Numbered from the stretch's first letter, positions 45,307-54,678 are shown. The stretch is DNA of 64,000 nucleotides from Trichomonas vaginalis G3 (GCF_026262505.1 NC_067207.1:21606082-21670081), one strand, 5' to 3'. The notes: a model not told the origin generated them from the letters alone. Numbers and translations: made by a program.

Positions 45307-46109
45307 TTACTTACTAATAAAATTTCTTTGTTATGACACTTTCTCCGGTTTATAGGACCTCTCTCATATTCTATCTTGTCATATCTAAACTCATAGTCAT
45401 GTATGTCCTCTAACCATCTCATAACGGTTTCCAAACCACTTTTATCGGATGTAAAGTAAAAGCATGGATGGTTATGTAAAACGTCTAAAGTTTCTAAAGA
45501 GTCTCTCAAAGTCCAGTCTACTTGGTATTGAAAATCCCATGTGTTATAGAACGGCGGGTCCACTATAAAGAAAACATTTTCCTTGTCTTTATATTTTTCA
45601 TACAACTCTGTCCAATGACATCTCACAAACTCTATACCCTCAATATATTTTTCTATGTCCTCTTTGAAAACATTTGTATAGTTAAGATATAAAACTTTTG
45701 ACATAAGTGTTTCAATGTCATGAACTCTTATAGAACCACTATATAATAGTCTAGCAGATATACTATCCCAGTCTATATATTCTGCTTTTTTCAAAACCTC
45801 TCTCACAATATTTTTGTTATCTAATGGTATACGTTCCATCTTACCTATAGGTATCTTTTCTTTTAACTCTTTCAATATATTGTTTGTATCTGGTATATGT
45901 TTGAGACGGTCCATATAGTTGTCGAAGTCATTGCATATAATCTTTGAGTCTGAGAATATTGTATGACATAAATGGGATATATAGAAACTTCCACCGAACA
46001 AATCTACAAATGTTAGACCATTCGGTAGTTTCTTAAGTTCTCTCAATATAATATCTTTACATCTACCCTTATTTCCAAAGAACGGTAACGGTGGTTTTGT
46101 AAAATTCAT
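45291..46109 (-). CDS. D12-class N6-adenine DNA methyltransferase of Maverick
   Basis: 272 residues, looks whole. N-terminal KPPLPFFGNKGR corresponds to the AdoMet-side motif of the Dam/D12 class, followed by FVDLFGGSF; the catalytic tetrad is VDPPFYNTW near residue 187, a DPPF version of DPPY. The product should methylate adenine at N6. T. vaginalis DNA is known to contain 6mA, and Maverick-type genes of this class are a plausible source of the host enzymes. Alternatively it protects element DNA from a nuclease. Confidence 0.85.
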   Translation of the reverse strand: MNFTKPPLPFFGNKGRCKDIILRELKKLPNGLTFVDLFGGSFYISHLCHTIFSDSKIICNDFDNYMDRLKHIPDTNNILKELKEKIPIGKMERIPLDNKNIVREVLKKAEYIDWDSISARLLYSGSIRVHDIETLMSKVLYLNYTNVFKEDIEKYIEGIEFVRCHWTELYEKYKDKENVFFIVDPPFYNTWDFQYQVDWTLRDSLETLDVLHNHPCFYFTSDKSGLETVMRWLEDIHDYEFRYDKIEYERGPINRRKCHNKEILLVSKCGLK

Positions 46110-46129
46110 TTATATATAATAATAAAAAT

Positions 46130-46385
46130 GTTTTTACCTGAAAAGTGACAGAAAAGTGACAAAGCATGAAAACATATATAATTTGTGAAAAGTGAAACAT
46201 TATATAATGTTTTTGACCCAGAAGACTAACAATTTTCCGAATAAAAACTTCATTTATACTAAACATCTTCGGGGCTAGAGGGCGCAACGCGCCTGGAAGC
46301 CCTCCAAATAAAAACTTCATTTATACTAAACATCTTCAGGGCTAGAGGGCGCAACGCGCCTGGAAGCCCCACTACCTTTTTTTTT
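46130..46385. other. Non-coding end of Maverick segment 1
   Basis: Upstream region of the methyltransferase gene with two GC-rich tandem hairpin units (separate entry) and a run of ten T before 46387. No gene. The segment junction lies at its right end. Confidence 0.5.
46241..46374. repeat. Two tandem 67-bp units with GC-rich hairpins
   Basis: Units 46241-46307 and 46308-46374 are almost identical. Each holds the perfect palindrome GGCGC-AAC-GCGCC (46281-46293 and 46348-46360) inside CTAGAGG...TGGAAG. Such GC-rich stems stand out in AT-rich DNA and may serve as terminators, processing sites or recombination sites. Confidence 0.8.
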
Positions 46386-46734
46386 TTGATTTAAAGGGAA
46401 GCAATATTATAGAATTGTTAATCCTGAATACATAAAACATTTATTTAAAAAGGAAGACTGTGAATTATTAAACGTTAATGAATATGAAACCAATAAATCA
46501 AAATTGAAATATAAATATATTGGAAGTGATGAAAGATGCAAAGATAAAGATAAAGTTTATACAGTTTCATATAATGAATGGAAAACCAATAAGATAAGAA
46601 AACATTTAGGAGATTATGGTAAAAGTTCTGAATTCTTTAAATCTAGTATGTACGAGAGGAGAAAGGGACAGACTAGCCCATTGTCACTTTTTAATTTAGC
46701 AAATGAACGCTTATGGAGTGGAGTTTTTGGGTAA
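46386..46734 (+). pseudogene. Maverick gene fossil split by a DNA transposon
   Basis: Coding-like plus-strand frame (IVNPEYIKHLFKKEDCELLN, then YIGSDERCKDKDKVYTVSYN) beginning at the segment junction and entered by the Mutator-like element at 46658. Not recognised. Broken. Confidence 0.5.
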
Positions 46735-46804
46735 ATCTGATTTGCTTATAAATGAAATAAAATCAAAAGAAACCATATTGGCATTATATTATGCAAAAAT
46801 AAAT

Positions 46805-47251
46805 GATCTTACTTAGTACTTTTAAAGTTAATTTCAGAAAAAATTTGACACAATGGTATCCGGCACATACAAGTGGTGTACAACCAAAATATAAGTTAGT
46901 TTAAACATATATTGCTATATCTCATGATCTTACTTAGTACTTTTAAAGTTAATTTCAGAAAAAATTTGACACAATGGTATCCGGCACATACAAGTGGTGT
47001 ACAACCAAAATATAAGTTGGTTTAAACATATATTGCTATATCTCATGATCTTACTTAGTACTTTTAAAGTTAATTTCAGAAAAAATTTGACACAATGGTA
47101 TCCGGCACATACAAGTGGTGTACAACCAAAATATAAGTTGGTTTAAACATATATTGCTATATCTCATGATCTTACTTAGTACTTTTAAAGTTAATTTCAG
47201 AAAAAATTTGACACAATGGTATCCGGCACATACAAGTGGTGTACAACCAAA
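46805..47251 (+). repeat. Four tandem 121-bp repeats
   Basis: Units begin with GATCTTACTTAGTAC at 46805, 46926, 47047 and 47168 and are almost identical; the last stops at about 47251. Since 121 is not a multiple of three, the array cannot be read as one repetitive protein. Confidence 0.9.
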
Positions 47252-47522
47252 TCTTCGACTCGATGAACTTGTCATCGAGTTATATTCCAGTGTTGTTCCT
47301 TCATTCCTGATTAAGTTGCAAATTAAAGGTCTGGATTCAGAGAGAAGTGTTAAAGTTATCAAAAAAGTCACAAGAGATTTCGAAGAAATGACACAATTTA
47401 AAAAAGTCGAATGCATCAGTATGCTTGAAGCTGTTCAGAAAGGTCTGAAAAATGATACACTTGATCCCAACATTGTTTACTCAACATTAAAAATATTATT
47501 GCAAAGAAAACATTTGATTTAA
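47252..47522 (+). CDS. Unknown open frame carried by the Mutator-like element
   Basis: About 90 codons with good coding character right after the repeats: LRLDELVIELYSSVVPSFLI, DSERSVKVIKKVTRDFEEMT, ISMLEAVQKGLKNDTLDPNI, ending LLQRKHLI and TAA. The frame is open back into the last repeat unit, but that part looks like passenger. There is no ATG at the start of the coding-like part, so this is probably a captured 3' gene end. Helical, not recognised. Confidence 0.5.
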
Positions 47523-47945
47523 TAAACATTTAATTTATTATAATTAATTTTTTATTACAGTATAGTAAAAAATGCTATAAATAAATTATTATATTTTATT
47601 AAAATGTGACTTTTAATAGTAAGTGAATAAAATAAATCAGGAATTGGGAAAGAAATAAGGTTAATTAAAAATAATGAAAATTACGAGTTTAAGGTTAATG
47701 AAAAAGTGACAATGGGCGAGTTTGTCCCCCACTCTGTACGAGAGAGTAAAAGAAATTAGAAATAATTATTTTTTATCTTTTATAAAAGAAGCTATATATA
47801 GATGATGTCAGATATTCCGCGATTAATTAAACATTGTTTTCATGAATAAAAGATTCACTACCATAATGAAATAAAAAAATAAAAAAATAAACTTTAAAAA
47901 TTCATGTCTTACATTTTTGAATAATTTATTTTTATTTTGTATGAA
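47523..47945. other. Non-coding: transposon end and promoter region of the next gene
   Basis: AT-rich. It includes the right TIR and target duplication of the Mutator-like element, a short Maverick coding remnant to about 47800, and AT-rich leader sequence before the ATG at 47946. Confidence 0.5.
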
Positions 47946-49055
47946 ATGAGCGTCAAAACTAACAACGTTAAAAAATTAGGATTCACAAATGAGAAAATAA
48001 AGGATATATTAGAGGAGGCGGGTTATGAAGTTAGTAAATATTATTTAAGAAATTGTCAAAAATTCGCGGAGTTTTTAAATGAGTTTGATTATGATGGAAA
48101 AATGAATAAAGATGATGTTATAAATTTCTTATATCCCACATCTAAAGAAGAAAAACCTAAAGAACCTGATGTTTTCCCTGAATATTATGAAGAACAAATT
48201 AAAGATGATGATGAATACGATGAAATTGAAAGACTGAAAAAAATAAGAGATGAAATAGATGAAAAAATTAAGGAATTAAGAGAAGTTGAAAAATATAATG
48301 AAAATGAAGTAGAGGGTTTAATGAATATCCCAGCTTCAGAATCAGCAGTTCAGAAATCTCATGAAGAAAGATATAAAAATTATGTCTCAGAATCAACACA
48401 AAATTTATTAGATGGTGAAATAGACGAAACACTTTCAGAAGAAGGTACTAAATTTATTCGTAAACATAAGTTACAATTTATTGATAATGAAGAATACCCT
48501 TGTATCCTACTTTCACCACCTTTAGATTCCGAAAAATTCAAAAAAGCTCTTAAAAACGTGACATATGCAACTAATACGATTAAGAAAGAAGATCATGATA
48601 TTTACACAAATTATTATTTAAATAAATGCACAGGTGTTGATAAAGTTTTTGATTTATTAGATAAAATATCAAAAGAAACCATTGGAACATATAAAATTTT
48701 GTGTGATTGTGGTTTCATTATTGAAGATACCAATAATGTTTCATATGAAAGAACAGCACCGAAGGAAGACGAAGTGGAAAGGTCTATACCATTCGTTATT
48801 AAGAATATAAAAGATATGAAAACTTATAAACATTATATTTATTCATTTATTTCAGAAAAAATGGAAGCAACCCATAAAACATCTTCTCATCATTTTATAG
48901 CTATTCATACATTCCTTTTCAAAGTTGTGAAATTAAATAAGACAGGAATTAGATTTAATGTATCAGGGTACGCATTCTTGAGTAAATTAAAATGTATTCG
49001 TCACGTCGCAGATGATAAAAATTTATGTGTTCTTAATTCATTTTATGGGCTTTAA
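47946..49055 (+). CDS. Maverick protein upstream of PolB
   Basis: 369 residues, looks whole. I start it at ATG 47946 (MSVKTNNVKKLGF); the frame is open three codons further only from a TTG. The N-terminal helical part (TNEKIKDILEEAGYEVSKYY) precedes an acidic coiled coil at about 95-125 (IERLKKIRDEIDEKIKELRE), then a mixed domain with CDCGF. Not recognised. Its position, 49 bases upstream of and codirectional with PolB in both Maverick copies, suggests a replication partner such as a terminal protein or accessory factor; this is a guess. Confidence 0.6.
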   Translation: MSVKTNNVKKLGFTNEKIKDILEEAGYEVSKYYLRNCQKFAEFLNEFDYDGKMNKDDVINFLYPTSKEEKPKEPDVFPEYYEEQIKDDDEYDEIERLKKIRDEIDEKIKELREVEKYNENEVEGLMNIPASESAVQKSHEERYKNYVSESTQNLLDGEIDETLSEEGTKFIRKHKLQFIDNEEYPCILLSPPLDSEKFKKALKNVTYATNTIKKEDHDIYTNYYLNKCTGVDKVFDLLDKISKETIGTYKILCDCGFIIEDTNNVSYERTAPKEDEVERSIPFVIKNIKDMKTYKHYIYSFISEKMEATHKTSSHHFIAIHTFLFKVVKLNKTGIRFNVSGYAFLSKLKCIRHVADDKNLCVLNSFYGL

Positions 49056-49104
49056 AAAATAAACTTTATTTTTATTTATTTTTTAATTTTTTATTCTTAC
49101 ATAA

Positions 49105-52100
49105 ATGAACAAAAACGGAACAGCTAAAATGAATGATAATCAAATTAGAGCAGAAGGTAGAAGGTTATTTAAACGCTTCTATAACATTCCTGATGGTGTT
49201 AATCCTAAAACTCGTAGAAGTTATTTAAATGAAGCAATAGATGCATATGAAGGGTTTGACATTTCATCAGAAAGTGAGAGATTAGCGAGAATGTTAAATG
49301 TTAATATTGATTTCTATTATTGTGATCCTCAACCAGAAGACGTGGACATAAATAAGGTAGACTTTCCATTAGTGGAATCAATAATGATAGATCCAGAATT
49401 TGAAACAGTAAATATTTTATTAACACAGAGTCCATGTGGAAAACTTCACGCTGACAGAATAACAAACGTTGAAGCACTCACCGGCTATAGAGTTTGTCCA
49501 TATTGTAAAGAAGAAGTTTATTCTATCCGTGATGATCCAGAAAGGAAAAACCAAAGAAGATTTTTAAAGCATTGTGAGAAATGTAAAGAAAATAATGGAA
49601 GATTAATTCAAGACGTTCAGTTGCAAAAGACACAGCAACCATATGCACCACATATTACGAAACAGAAGATATATCAGTGGTTATTAGCTCATAATTTGCA
49701 GGAATATTATCAACCGACAAGATATTATATTACTTTTGACTTCGAAACATTAGAGACTAAAGAAGAATTACAACTTTCTGAGTGTGCAACTTTGAACGCT
49801 TACTTAAAACCATTCATGGTATCATCAACGGTTAAATTAAATGATAAAACATATACGAGGAATTTTTGCTTAACTTCGAGTGATTCTTTTATTTCTGATT
49901 GGATTGAGTTTTTATTTTCAACCTGTTCATTAGTTGCTAAATCAAATATTGAACAATATGAAGAATTAATGAAGTCCCATACATTAAATGAAAAACAGAA
50001 GGAAGCATTTAAAGAACTTCTAGATGAGGAATTCAATAAAGTGAATATCATAGGTTTTAATTCGGGAAAGTTTGATTTAAATTTAATTCTTCGTGATTTA
50101 AACACTGCAAAATGGAAAATAAAATCAATGCTGGGTTCATCTTCACAATTTAAGCAAATCATTGTAAAGAAAACAAACTGTCCATATGAATTGAGATTTA
50201 TTGACATCAGAAATTATATAGCGGGTGGGACATTAGACCAATTCACTCAAGATTTCGGAAACAATAAATCACGTGTTAAATCCTTTTTCCCTTATCAATT
50301 CATCACATGGGAGAATTACGAAGAAGAATTATATAAAGTGGAACCATTCACGAAAGATTCATTTTATTCAGCATTAACTCAAGAAACTATATCAGATAGT
50401 GATTATCAAATATATCTCAATGATGCTAAAAACTTTAAGAATAGATTAGAATATTTTATTCATTATTGCAATAAAGATGTTGAAATTATGATTGACCCAA
50501 TTGATAAAATTATTGAAGAAACATTTGTTTATAAAATTGATATGCTTCATAATCTTTCTTTATCATCGAATGCTTCAATGATTCGTTACGCTTTAGCATA
50601 TAAAGACTTTAATCCTAATGAAAAATATCCTGAGGAAGAGATAGAATCAAGTTTTGAATTAACGAAAAAGTATTGGAAATATAAAATTGAATCATATAAG
50701 AAACAAGATGAAAAAGCAGAAAGGGATACTAAAAATAATGTTTCAATGGATGATTTTCAATACTATCACGATTTAATCCTTTCATCTAAATGCAAAATGT
50801 GTGGTAAAGCGTTTACATATGCAAATAAACCAACATTGGATAGAATCGATAATGAAAAACCACATACTAAAGAAAATTGTCAGTTAATGTGTTGTTATTG
50901 CAATGTCGTGAAATCAAATAAAGATGAAGATGTTCAACGTTTAAGAATCAATTTAAGAAATTATGCATTAAAAAATAATTTACCAATGACTTTAGATTCA
51001 GTTGAAGCTTATCACATTCTCCGTAATGGAATTACTGGTGGTTTATCAAATGTTCAACATAGAGTAAATCTTAAAGGAATCACGCACATTAATAAACTTT
51101 CATATAGTCCAGAAACTAAAACTGTATCAAATGAGGACACTTCCAACATCATGACTCATTTCGTTGGTGTTGACTTTAATTCATTATATCCTTCATCATT
51201 TTCATCTAATCCTCATGATTTCATTCAATATACTGACCATAAAATGTATATGCCGGGAAGATTGAATGGTGTTATCATTTGTGATACAGCAACAAAGAAA
51301 GCAAAAGCACTGGGAATAATTAAGAAGAAAAATACTTTATTCGTGGCTGAAGTAAAGGGTCACATTGATGAAAAATACATTAATGATTACATAAACTTTT
51401 TACCGATAATAAGAAACTTAGATATTATCACAGATGAAAAAACAATTGGCAGTTTTATGTATAATTACATGAAATCAAACAATCTACCAGTTGACCAGAA
51501 ACAGAGAAAATTAACTCAGTTAGCATCAACACACAACCAATATCAACCATTTTCTTCTTATTATCTTTGGTATCTAATCGACAGATTTCATTTTATCATC
51601 GATGACATTCAATCAATTTTAACATTTACGAAAAACACTTGTTTTAATGAATTTGCGAACAAATTTATGAACGAAAGACAAAAGGCTGAATTAGAAGGAA
51701 ATAAAGGAAAAAGTTTATTTTGCAAGATTTCACTTAATGGATCATATGGTTACGATGCAATAATGAATGCACAGAAGGCACGCGTTGCATGTATGTCAAA
51801 TAAGTTTAAAAACATAAGAGAAATAGGTGAAGATACATATCAAGTGATGCTTAAAGATAGATTTTATAGATGTGATACATGTTTACAAGAGGCATTCTTC
51901 ACTTTAGATAACGCAAAATACTGGTATTTGGTTTTCATTTATGATTTTATGTATAAATGCATGGATGTTAATCGTTTTCATTTCATTGAAGGTGATACTG
52001 ATTCATCTTATTGGGCAATCGCTGGCGACCCAAATCTTCCTAACACTCAAGCATTTCAAGCAATTGTTACCGATAAACAATTTTATGATAAAAACATTTT

Positions 52101-52389
52101 CAAATTCGCACCATTTGATTTCTTCTGTTTTGATGAGAAATTGAAACCTAAATTAAAGAATAAAGCTGAAGAAAAAGCACATGAGAAAAAATTATTGGGT
52201 TTAGCAATTGAGAAACAAGGTGATAACATGGTTGCTTTATGTCCTAAGTGTTATACATCATTCAACGGTTCAATTGATGGAAGTGATTTTAAAAAGATTG
52301 CACAAAAAATGAAGGGTGTTAGTTTAAGACAAAATAAGCAATTAACACCTAAAAAATATTTGGATATAATAAATGATAAAGTTATTTGA
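49105..52389 (+). CDS. Maverick protein-primed family B DNA polymerase
   Basis: 1094 residues with the 3'-5' exonuclease motifs (ITFDFETLE near 214, GFNSGKFDLNLI near 317, HYCNKDVEIMI near 455) and the polymerase motifs A (VGVDFNSLYPSS near 692), B (KISLNGSYGY near 876) and C (EGDTDSSYW near 965). Between exonuclease and palm, at about 563-615, sits a zinc/HNH-like module (CKMCGKAF, LDRIDNEKPHTKENC, MCCYCNVVK). It copies the element, probably by protein priming, as in other Mavericks. A CxxC pair also lies near 134. Near whole, about one break. Confidence 0.93.
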   Translation: MNKNGTAKMNDNQIRAEGRRLFKRFYNIPDGVNPKTRRSYLNEAIDAYEGFDISSESERLARMLNVNIDFYYCDPQPEDVDINKVDFPLVESIMIDPEFETVNILLTQSPCGKLHADRITNVEALTGYRVCPYCKEEVYSIRDDPERKNQRRFLKHCEKCKENNGRLIQDVQLQKTQQPYAPHITKQKIYQWLLAHNLQEYYQPTRYYITFDFETLETKEELQLSECATLNAYLKPFMVSSTVKLNDKTYTRNFCLTSSDSFISDWIEFLFSTCSLVAKSNIEQYEELMKSHTLNEKQKEAFKELLDEEFNKVNIIGFNSGKFDLNLILRDLNTAKWKIKSMLGSSSQFKQIIVKKTNCPYELRFIDIRNYIAGGTLDQFTQDFGNNKSRVKSFFPYQFITWENYEEELYKVEPFTKDSFYSALTQETISDSDYQIYLNDAKNFKNRLEYFIHYCNKDVEIMIDPIDKIIEETFVYKIDMLHNLSLSSNASMIRYALAYKDFNPNEKYPEEEIESSFELTKKYWKYKIESYKKQDEKAERDTKNNVSMDDFQYYHDLILSSKCKMCGKAFTYANKPTLDRIDNEKPHTKENCQLMCCYCNVVKSNKDEDVQRLRINLRNYALKNNLPMTLDSVEAYHILRNGITGGLSNVQHRVNLKGITHINKLSYSPETKTVSNEDTSNIMTHFVGVDFNSLYPSSFSSNPHDFIQYTDHKMYMPGRLNGVIICDTATKKAKALGIIKKKNTLFVAEVKGHIDEKYINDYINFLPIIRNLDIITDEKTIGSFMYNYMKSNNLPVDQKQRKLTQLASTHNQYQPFSSYYLWYLIDRFHFIIDDIQSILTFTKNTCFNEFANKFMNERQKAELEGNKGKSLFCKISLNGSYGYDAIMNAQKARVACMSNKFKNIREIGEDTYQVMLKDRFYRCDTCLQEAFFTLDNAKYWYLVFIYDFMYKCMDVNRFHFIEGDTDSSYWAIAGDPNLPNTQAFQAIVTDKQFYDKNIFKFAPFDFFCFDEKLKPKLKNKAEEKAHEKKLLGLAIEKQGDNMVALCPKCYTSFNGSIDGSDFKKIAQKMKGVSLRQNKQLTPKKYLDIINDKVI

Positions 52390-52550
52390 TGGTCAGAATA
52401 TTAATTTACAACTTAAAAATGGGTCAATGACTCGCTTAACAATCGGTAAGACTGCATTAACAGGAGCACACACTAAGGCTGTATGTTGTGAAAATGGATG
52501 TTGTATGCCATTTATTTAATACAATTTTGAATATTTTATTTTTAATGAAA

Positions 52551-52777
52551 TGCCACAGAAGAGACAAAAGGAACCAAATCGATTTATACCAAATGGTTTT
52601 AACTTTCAGATTCCAAATAATCAACCACAACGAATTTTTTAAATCCCATCACAGCATCAACAGCAACAACAACCGCCACCATTTGATACCGTTTCAGAAG
52701 AAGGAACCGTTAATGATGGGATTCAATATGTAAATAATGGTTTTGATACTATGATTCAAAGAGGTGGGCACCCTTAA
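52551..52777 (+). pseudogene. Small Gln/Pro-rich Maverick protein
   Basis: A short gene between PolB and integrase starting MPQKRQKEPNRFIPNGFNFQ, Gln/Pro-rich in the middle, ending MIQRGGHP. Function unknown. Broken, about one break. Confidence 0.45.
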
Positions 52778-52801
52778 AACATTGATTTTATTTTTATATA
52801 A

Positions 52802-54361
52802 ATGGATAACGTAGATTTAAAAATTTTAATTGCTGATTTAGTATTTAATCAAAATTTTCTTGATTATTATGATTTAAAAGCATATCTCCAAAAATATGAT
52901 AACAATATAACGGGTGATGATATGGAATATTATTATTATCCATATTATAAAAATGAAATTTTGAAATATCATGATAGAATAATTTCTAAAATTAAAGACA
53001 AAATTAAAAATAATGAATATTCAAAGGGAAAAACTAAATCACAACTTAAACAGTTGAAAGATTTCAAAAATAAAGTATTAACAGAAGAAGATATTGATGA
53101 ATTATATAATTTATATAATCCTGAGCCACAAAAACCAAAGCCGAGGTCTAAAGTAGCAAATGTTCAACAGCTAAAGGTGCAAAACGCCCAGGTCCTTCAG
53201 ACCATAAATGAAGCACAAGCTTTAATTTATGATTCATTAGTTAAACCATATTCAGCCCGACTTTTAAATGAAGATCAACTTTTGGAATTCATCCTTCAAC
53301 ATAAACTCGAAGCGGGAAAGTATATCAAACCTTTATATACAGCATATTTAAAACAAATGAATAGAATACATCCAGAATTAATGAAAGGAAAATCAACAAC
53401 TAAAACTTCATCATCCAAAATCAAAGCAGATAAAATTAAACCACTTGCAACACCAAAACCTCCAACGACAGTACCACCTCCTCCTTCAGTTAATCCTTCA
53501 TCATTCACTTTATTATATCCATTTCAAACATTTAAGAAGCAAAAAGATTTTAAAAAGGATTTCAAGATATTAAATAAACCAATTGACCCGAAAATTCAAC
53601 CGTTAAAGGAAAAATTTAGTCGCCCTTCATTTGCACCATATCCATATTCATACGAAATCGATCATCTGGAATATTCAAAAGGAAAAGTTACTTATTTATT
53701 TGCCATTAACATTAACACTAGATATTTATATTGCATTCCGGTGAAAGGGAAAACAGAACAGGAAACAAGAAGAGCTATTCAATACTTACTAGATCATGAA
53801 AGAGTAGATAATATCAGGGGTGATGGTGATAAAGGATTTCAGGCAGCTATGGCTCATTATTTCCCACAAATTAATTTTTACTTTTCATCCTCTCCATATA
53901 CGTTTCATAATAAAATAGTTGATGCGGTAATGAGAACTCTTAGAGATGCGTTAGGGGTTAACGGTCAGATATACTGGGATGGAAATCATGACTCCATCAT
54001 ACAGCAGTTAGTATATTATTACAATAATACATGGCATAGAACTATAAACATGAAACCGGTGGAAATGAAAAATGATATTTCAAAAGAATGGGAATATATT
54101 AGAAAGCAAATGGAAAGGTTAAATGATGTTAAACGTGAACAAATTAATTCGGGGCTCGTGAATTTTAAACAAGGAAATAAAGTTTTAATTCATCTCGATT
54201 ATGGAAAAACTGATAAATCAATGACAAAAAGAAGACGAAGATTTGACACAATAGCTGAATTTGTTAGATATATTAACGGCAATGCATTAGTTGAAGTTGA
54301 CAAGAAATTAATAGAAATTCCGATTTATTTTATTACTCCATTATATTTAAATAATATTTAA
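52802..54361 (+). CDS. Maverick integrase (retroviral/rve type)
   Basis: 519 residues, looks whole. Residues 1-215 form a helical, Lys-rich N-terminal region; about 215-235 are Pro/Thr-rich (TPKPPTTVPPPPSV). The rve core starts near 280 with YEIDHLEYSKGKVTYLFAIN (first Asp), continues with IRGDGDKGFQAAM (second Asp) and a helix after FSSSPYTFHNKIVDAVMRTL, where the third acidic position is expected. A basic, beta-rich tail follows (NKVLIHLDYGKT, KSMTKRRRRFDTI). It would insert element DNA into the genome. Codirectional with PolB. Confidence 0.88.
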   Translation: MDNVDLKILIADLVFNQNFLDYYDLKAYLQKYDNNITGDDMEYYYYPYYKNEILKYHDRIISKIKDKIKNNEYSKGKTKSQLKQLKDFKNKVLTEEDIDELYNLYNPEPQKPKPRSKVANVQQLKVQNAQVLQTINEAQALIYDSLVKPYSARLLNEDQLLEFILQHKLEAGKYIKPLYTAYLKQMNRIHPELMKGKSTTKTSSSKIKADKIKPLATPKPPTTVPPPPSVNPSSFTLLYPFQTFKKQKDFKKDFKILNKPIDPKIQPLKEKFSRPSFAPYPYSYEIDHLEYSKGKVTYLFAININTRYLYCIPVKGKTEQETRRAIQYLLDHERVDNIRGDGDKGFQAAMAHYFPQINFYFSSSPYTFHNKIVDAVMRTLRDALGVNGQIYWDGNHDSIIQQLVYYYNNTWHRTINMKPVEMKNDISKEWEYIRKQMERLNDVKREQINSGLVNFKQGNKVLIHLDYGKTDKSMTKRRRRFDTIAEFVRYINGNALVEVDKKLIEIPIYFITPLYLNNI

Positions 54362-54381
54362 TTTTTTTTATTTCGTAAGAA

Positions 54382-54678
54382 ATGAGTGACAACAAAGCAG
54401 TCAAGAGTCCAGACGATGAATATAAAAAGAAACTAAACAGAATTAAATCAAAAATATGCTATTACAAAAAGAAGCCGCAATGCGGTGGGGTTGATGCCCA
54501 TAAAACTAAAGTAATTGAAAACGATAAAGAGAAGAAGGAAATAATTGAAAAATTAGAAACTTATCGTTCAATCATTAAACTGAGTGAAGCAAAAATAAAA
54601 GAATTTAATAGAATAAATAAATTAGTTGGAAGAGATGAATTTAATAAAGATGAATTTTTAAACTCAATCCAAATTTAA
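54382..54678 (+). CDS. Small Lys/Glu-rich Maverick protein
   Basis: 98 residues, looks whole, starting MSDNKAVKSPDDEYKKKLNR, 21 bases after the integrase. Highly charged; likely one long coiled coil (KEIIEKLETYRSIIKLSEAK). No recognisable family. Confidence 0.55.
   Translation: MSDNKAVKSPDDEYKKKLNRIKSKICYYKKKPQCGGVDAHKTKVIENDKEKKEIIEKLETYRSIIKLSEAKIKEFNRINKLVGRDEFNKDEFLNSIQI

Larger units (their letters stand above)
38745..46385. mobile_element. Maverick segment 1: fibre, HNH, methyltransferase
   Basis: Visibly less AT-rich than the segment to its right. Its genes are mostly on the minus strand: HNH nuclease, small structural-type proteins, a tail-collar fibre and an adenine methyltransferase. 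It has its own integrase remnant but no polymerase. It ends next to a pair of GC-rich hairpin repeats and a T run, after which an unrelated Maverick frame starts without its own beginning. I infer a second Maverick type joined to, or inserted in, segment 2. Confidence 0.6.
46659..47735. mobile_element. Mutator-like DNA transposon with 9-bp target duplication
   Basis: A 1077-bp element. The terminal inverted repeats of 34 and 35 bases (46659-46692 and 47701-47735) share the inner part GCCCATTGTCACTTTTT. Both sides are flanked by the identical 9-mer GTACGAGAG (46650-46658 and 47736-47744). A 9-bp duplication is typical of Mutator-like elements, a known group in T. vaginalis. No transposase is present. 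Inside are four 121-bp tandem repeats and an unrelated open frame, so it is a non-autonomous copy, possibly carrying captured sequence. Confidence 0.85.

Noticed and set aside
50775-50955. Intein in PolB
   Set aside because: No splice-junction blocks, and the insertion is much too short for an intein with its nuclease.
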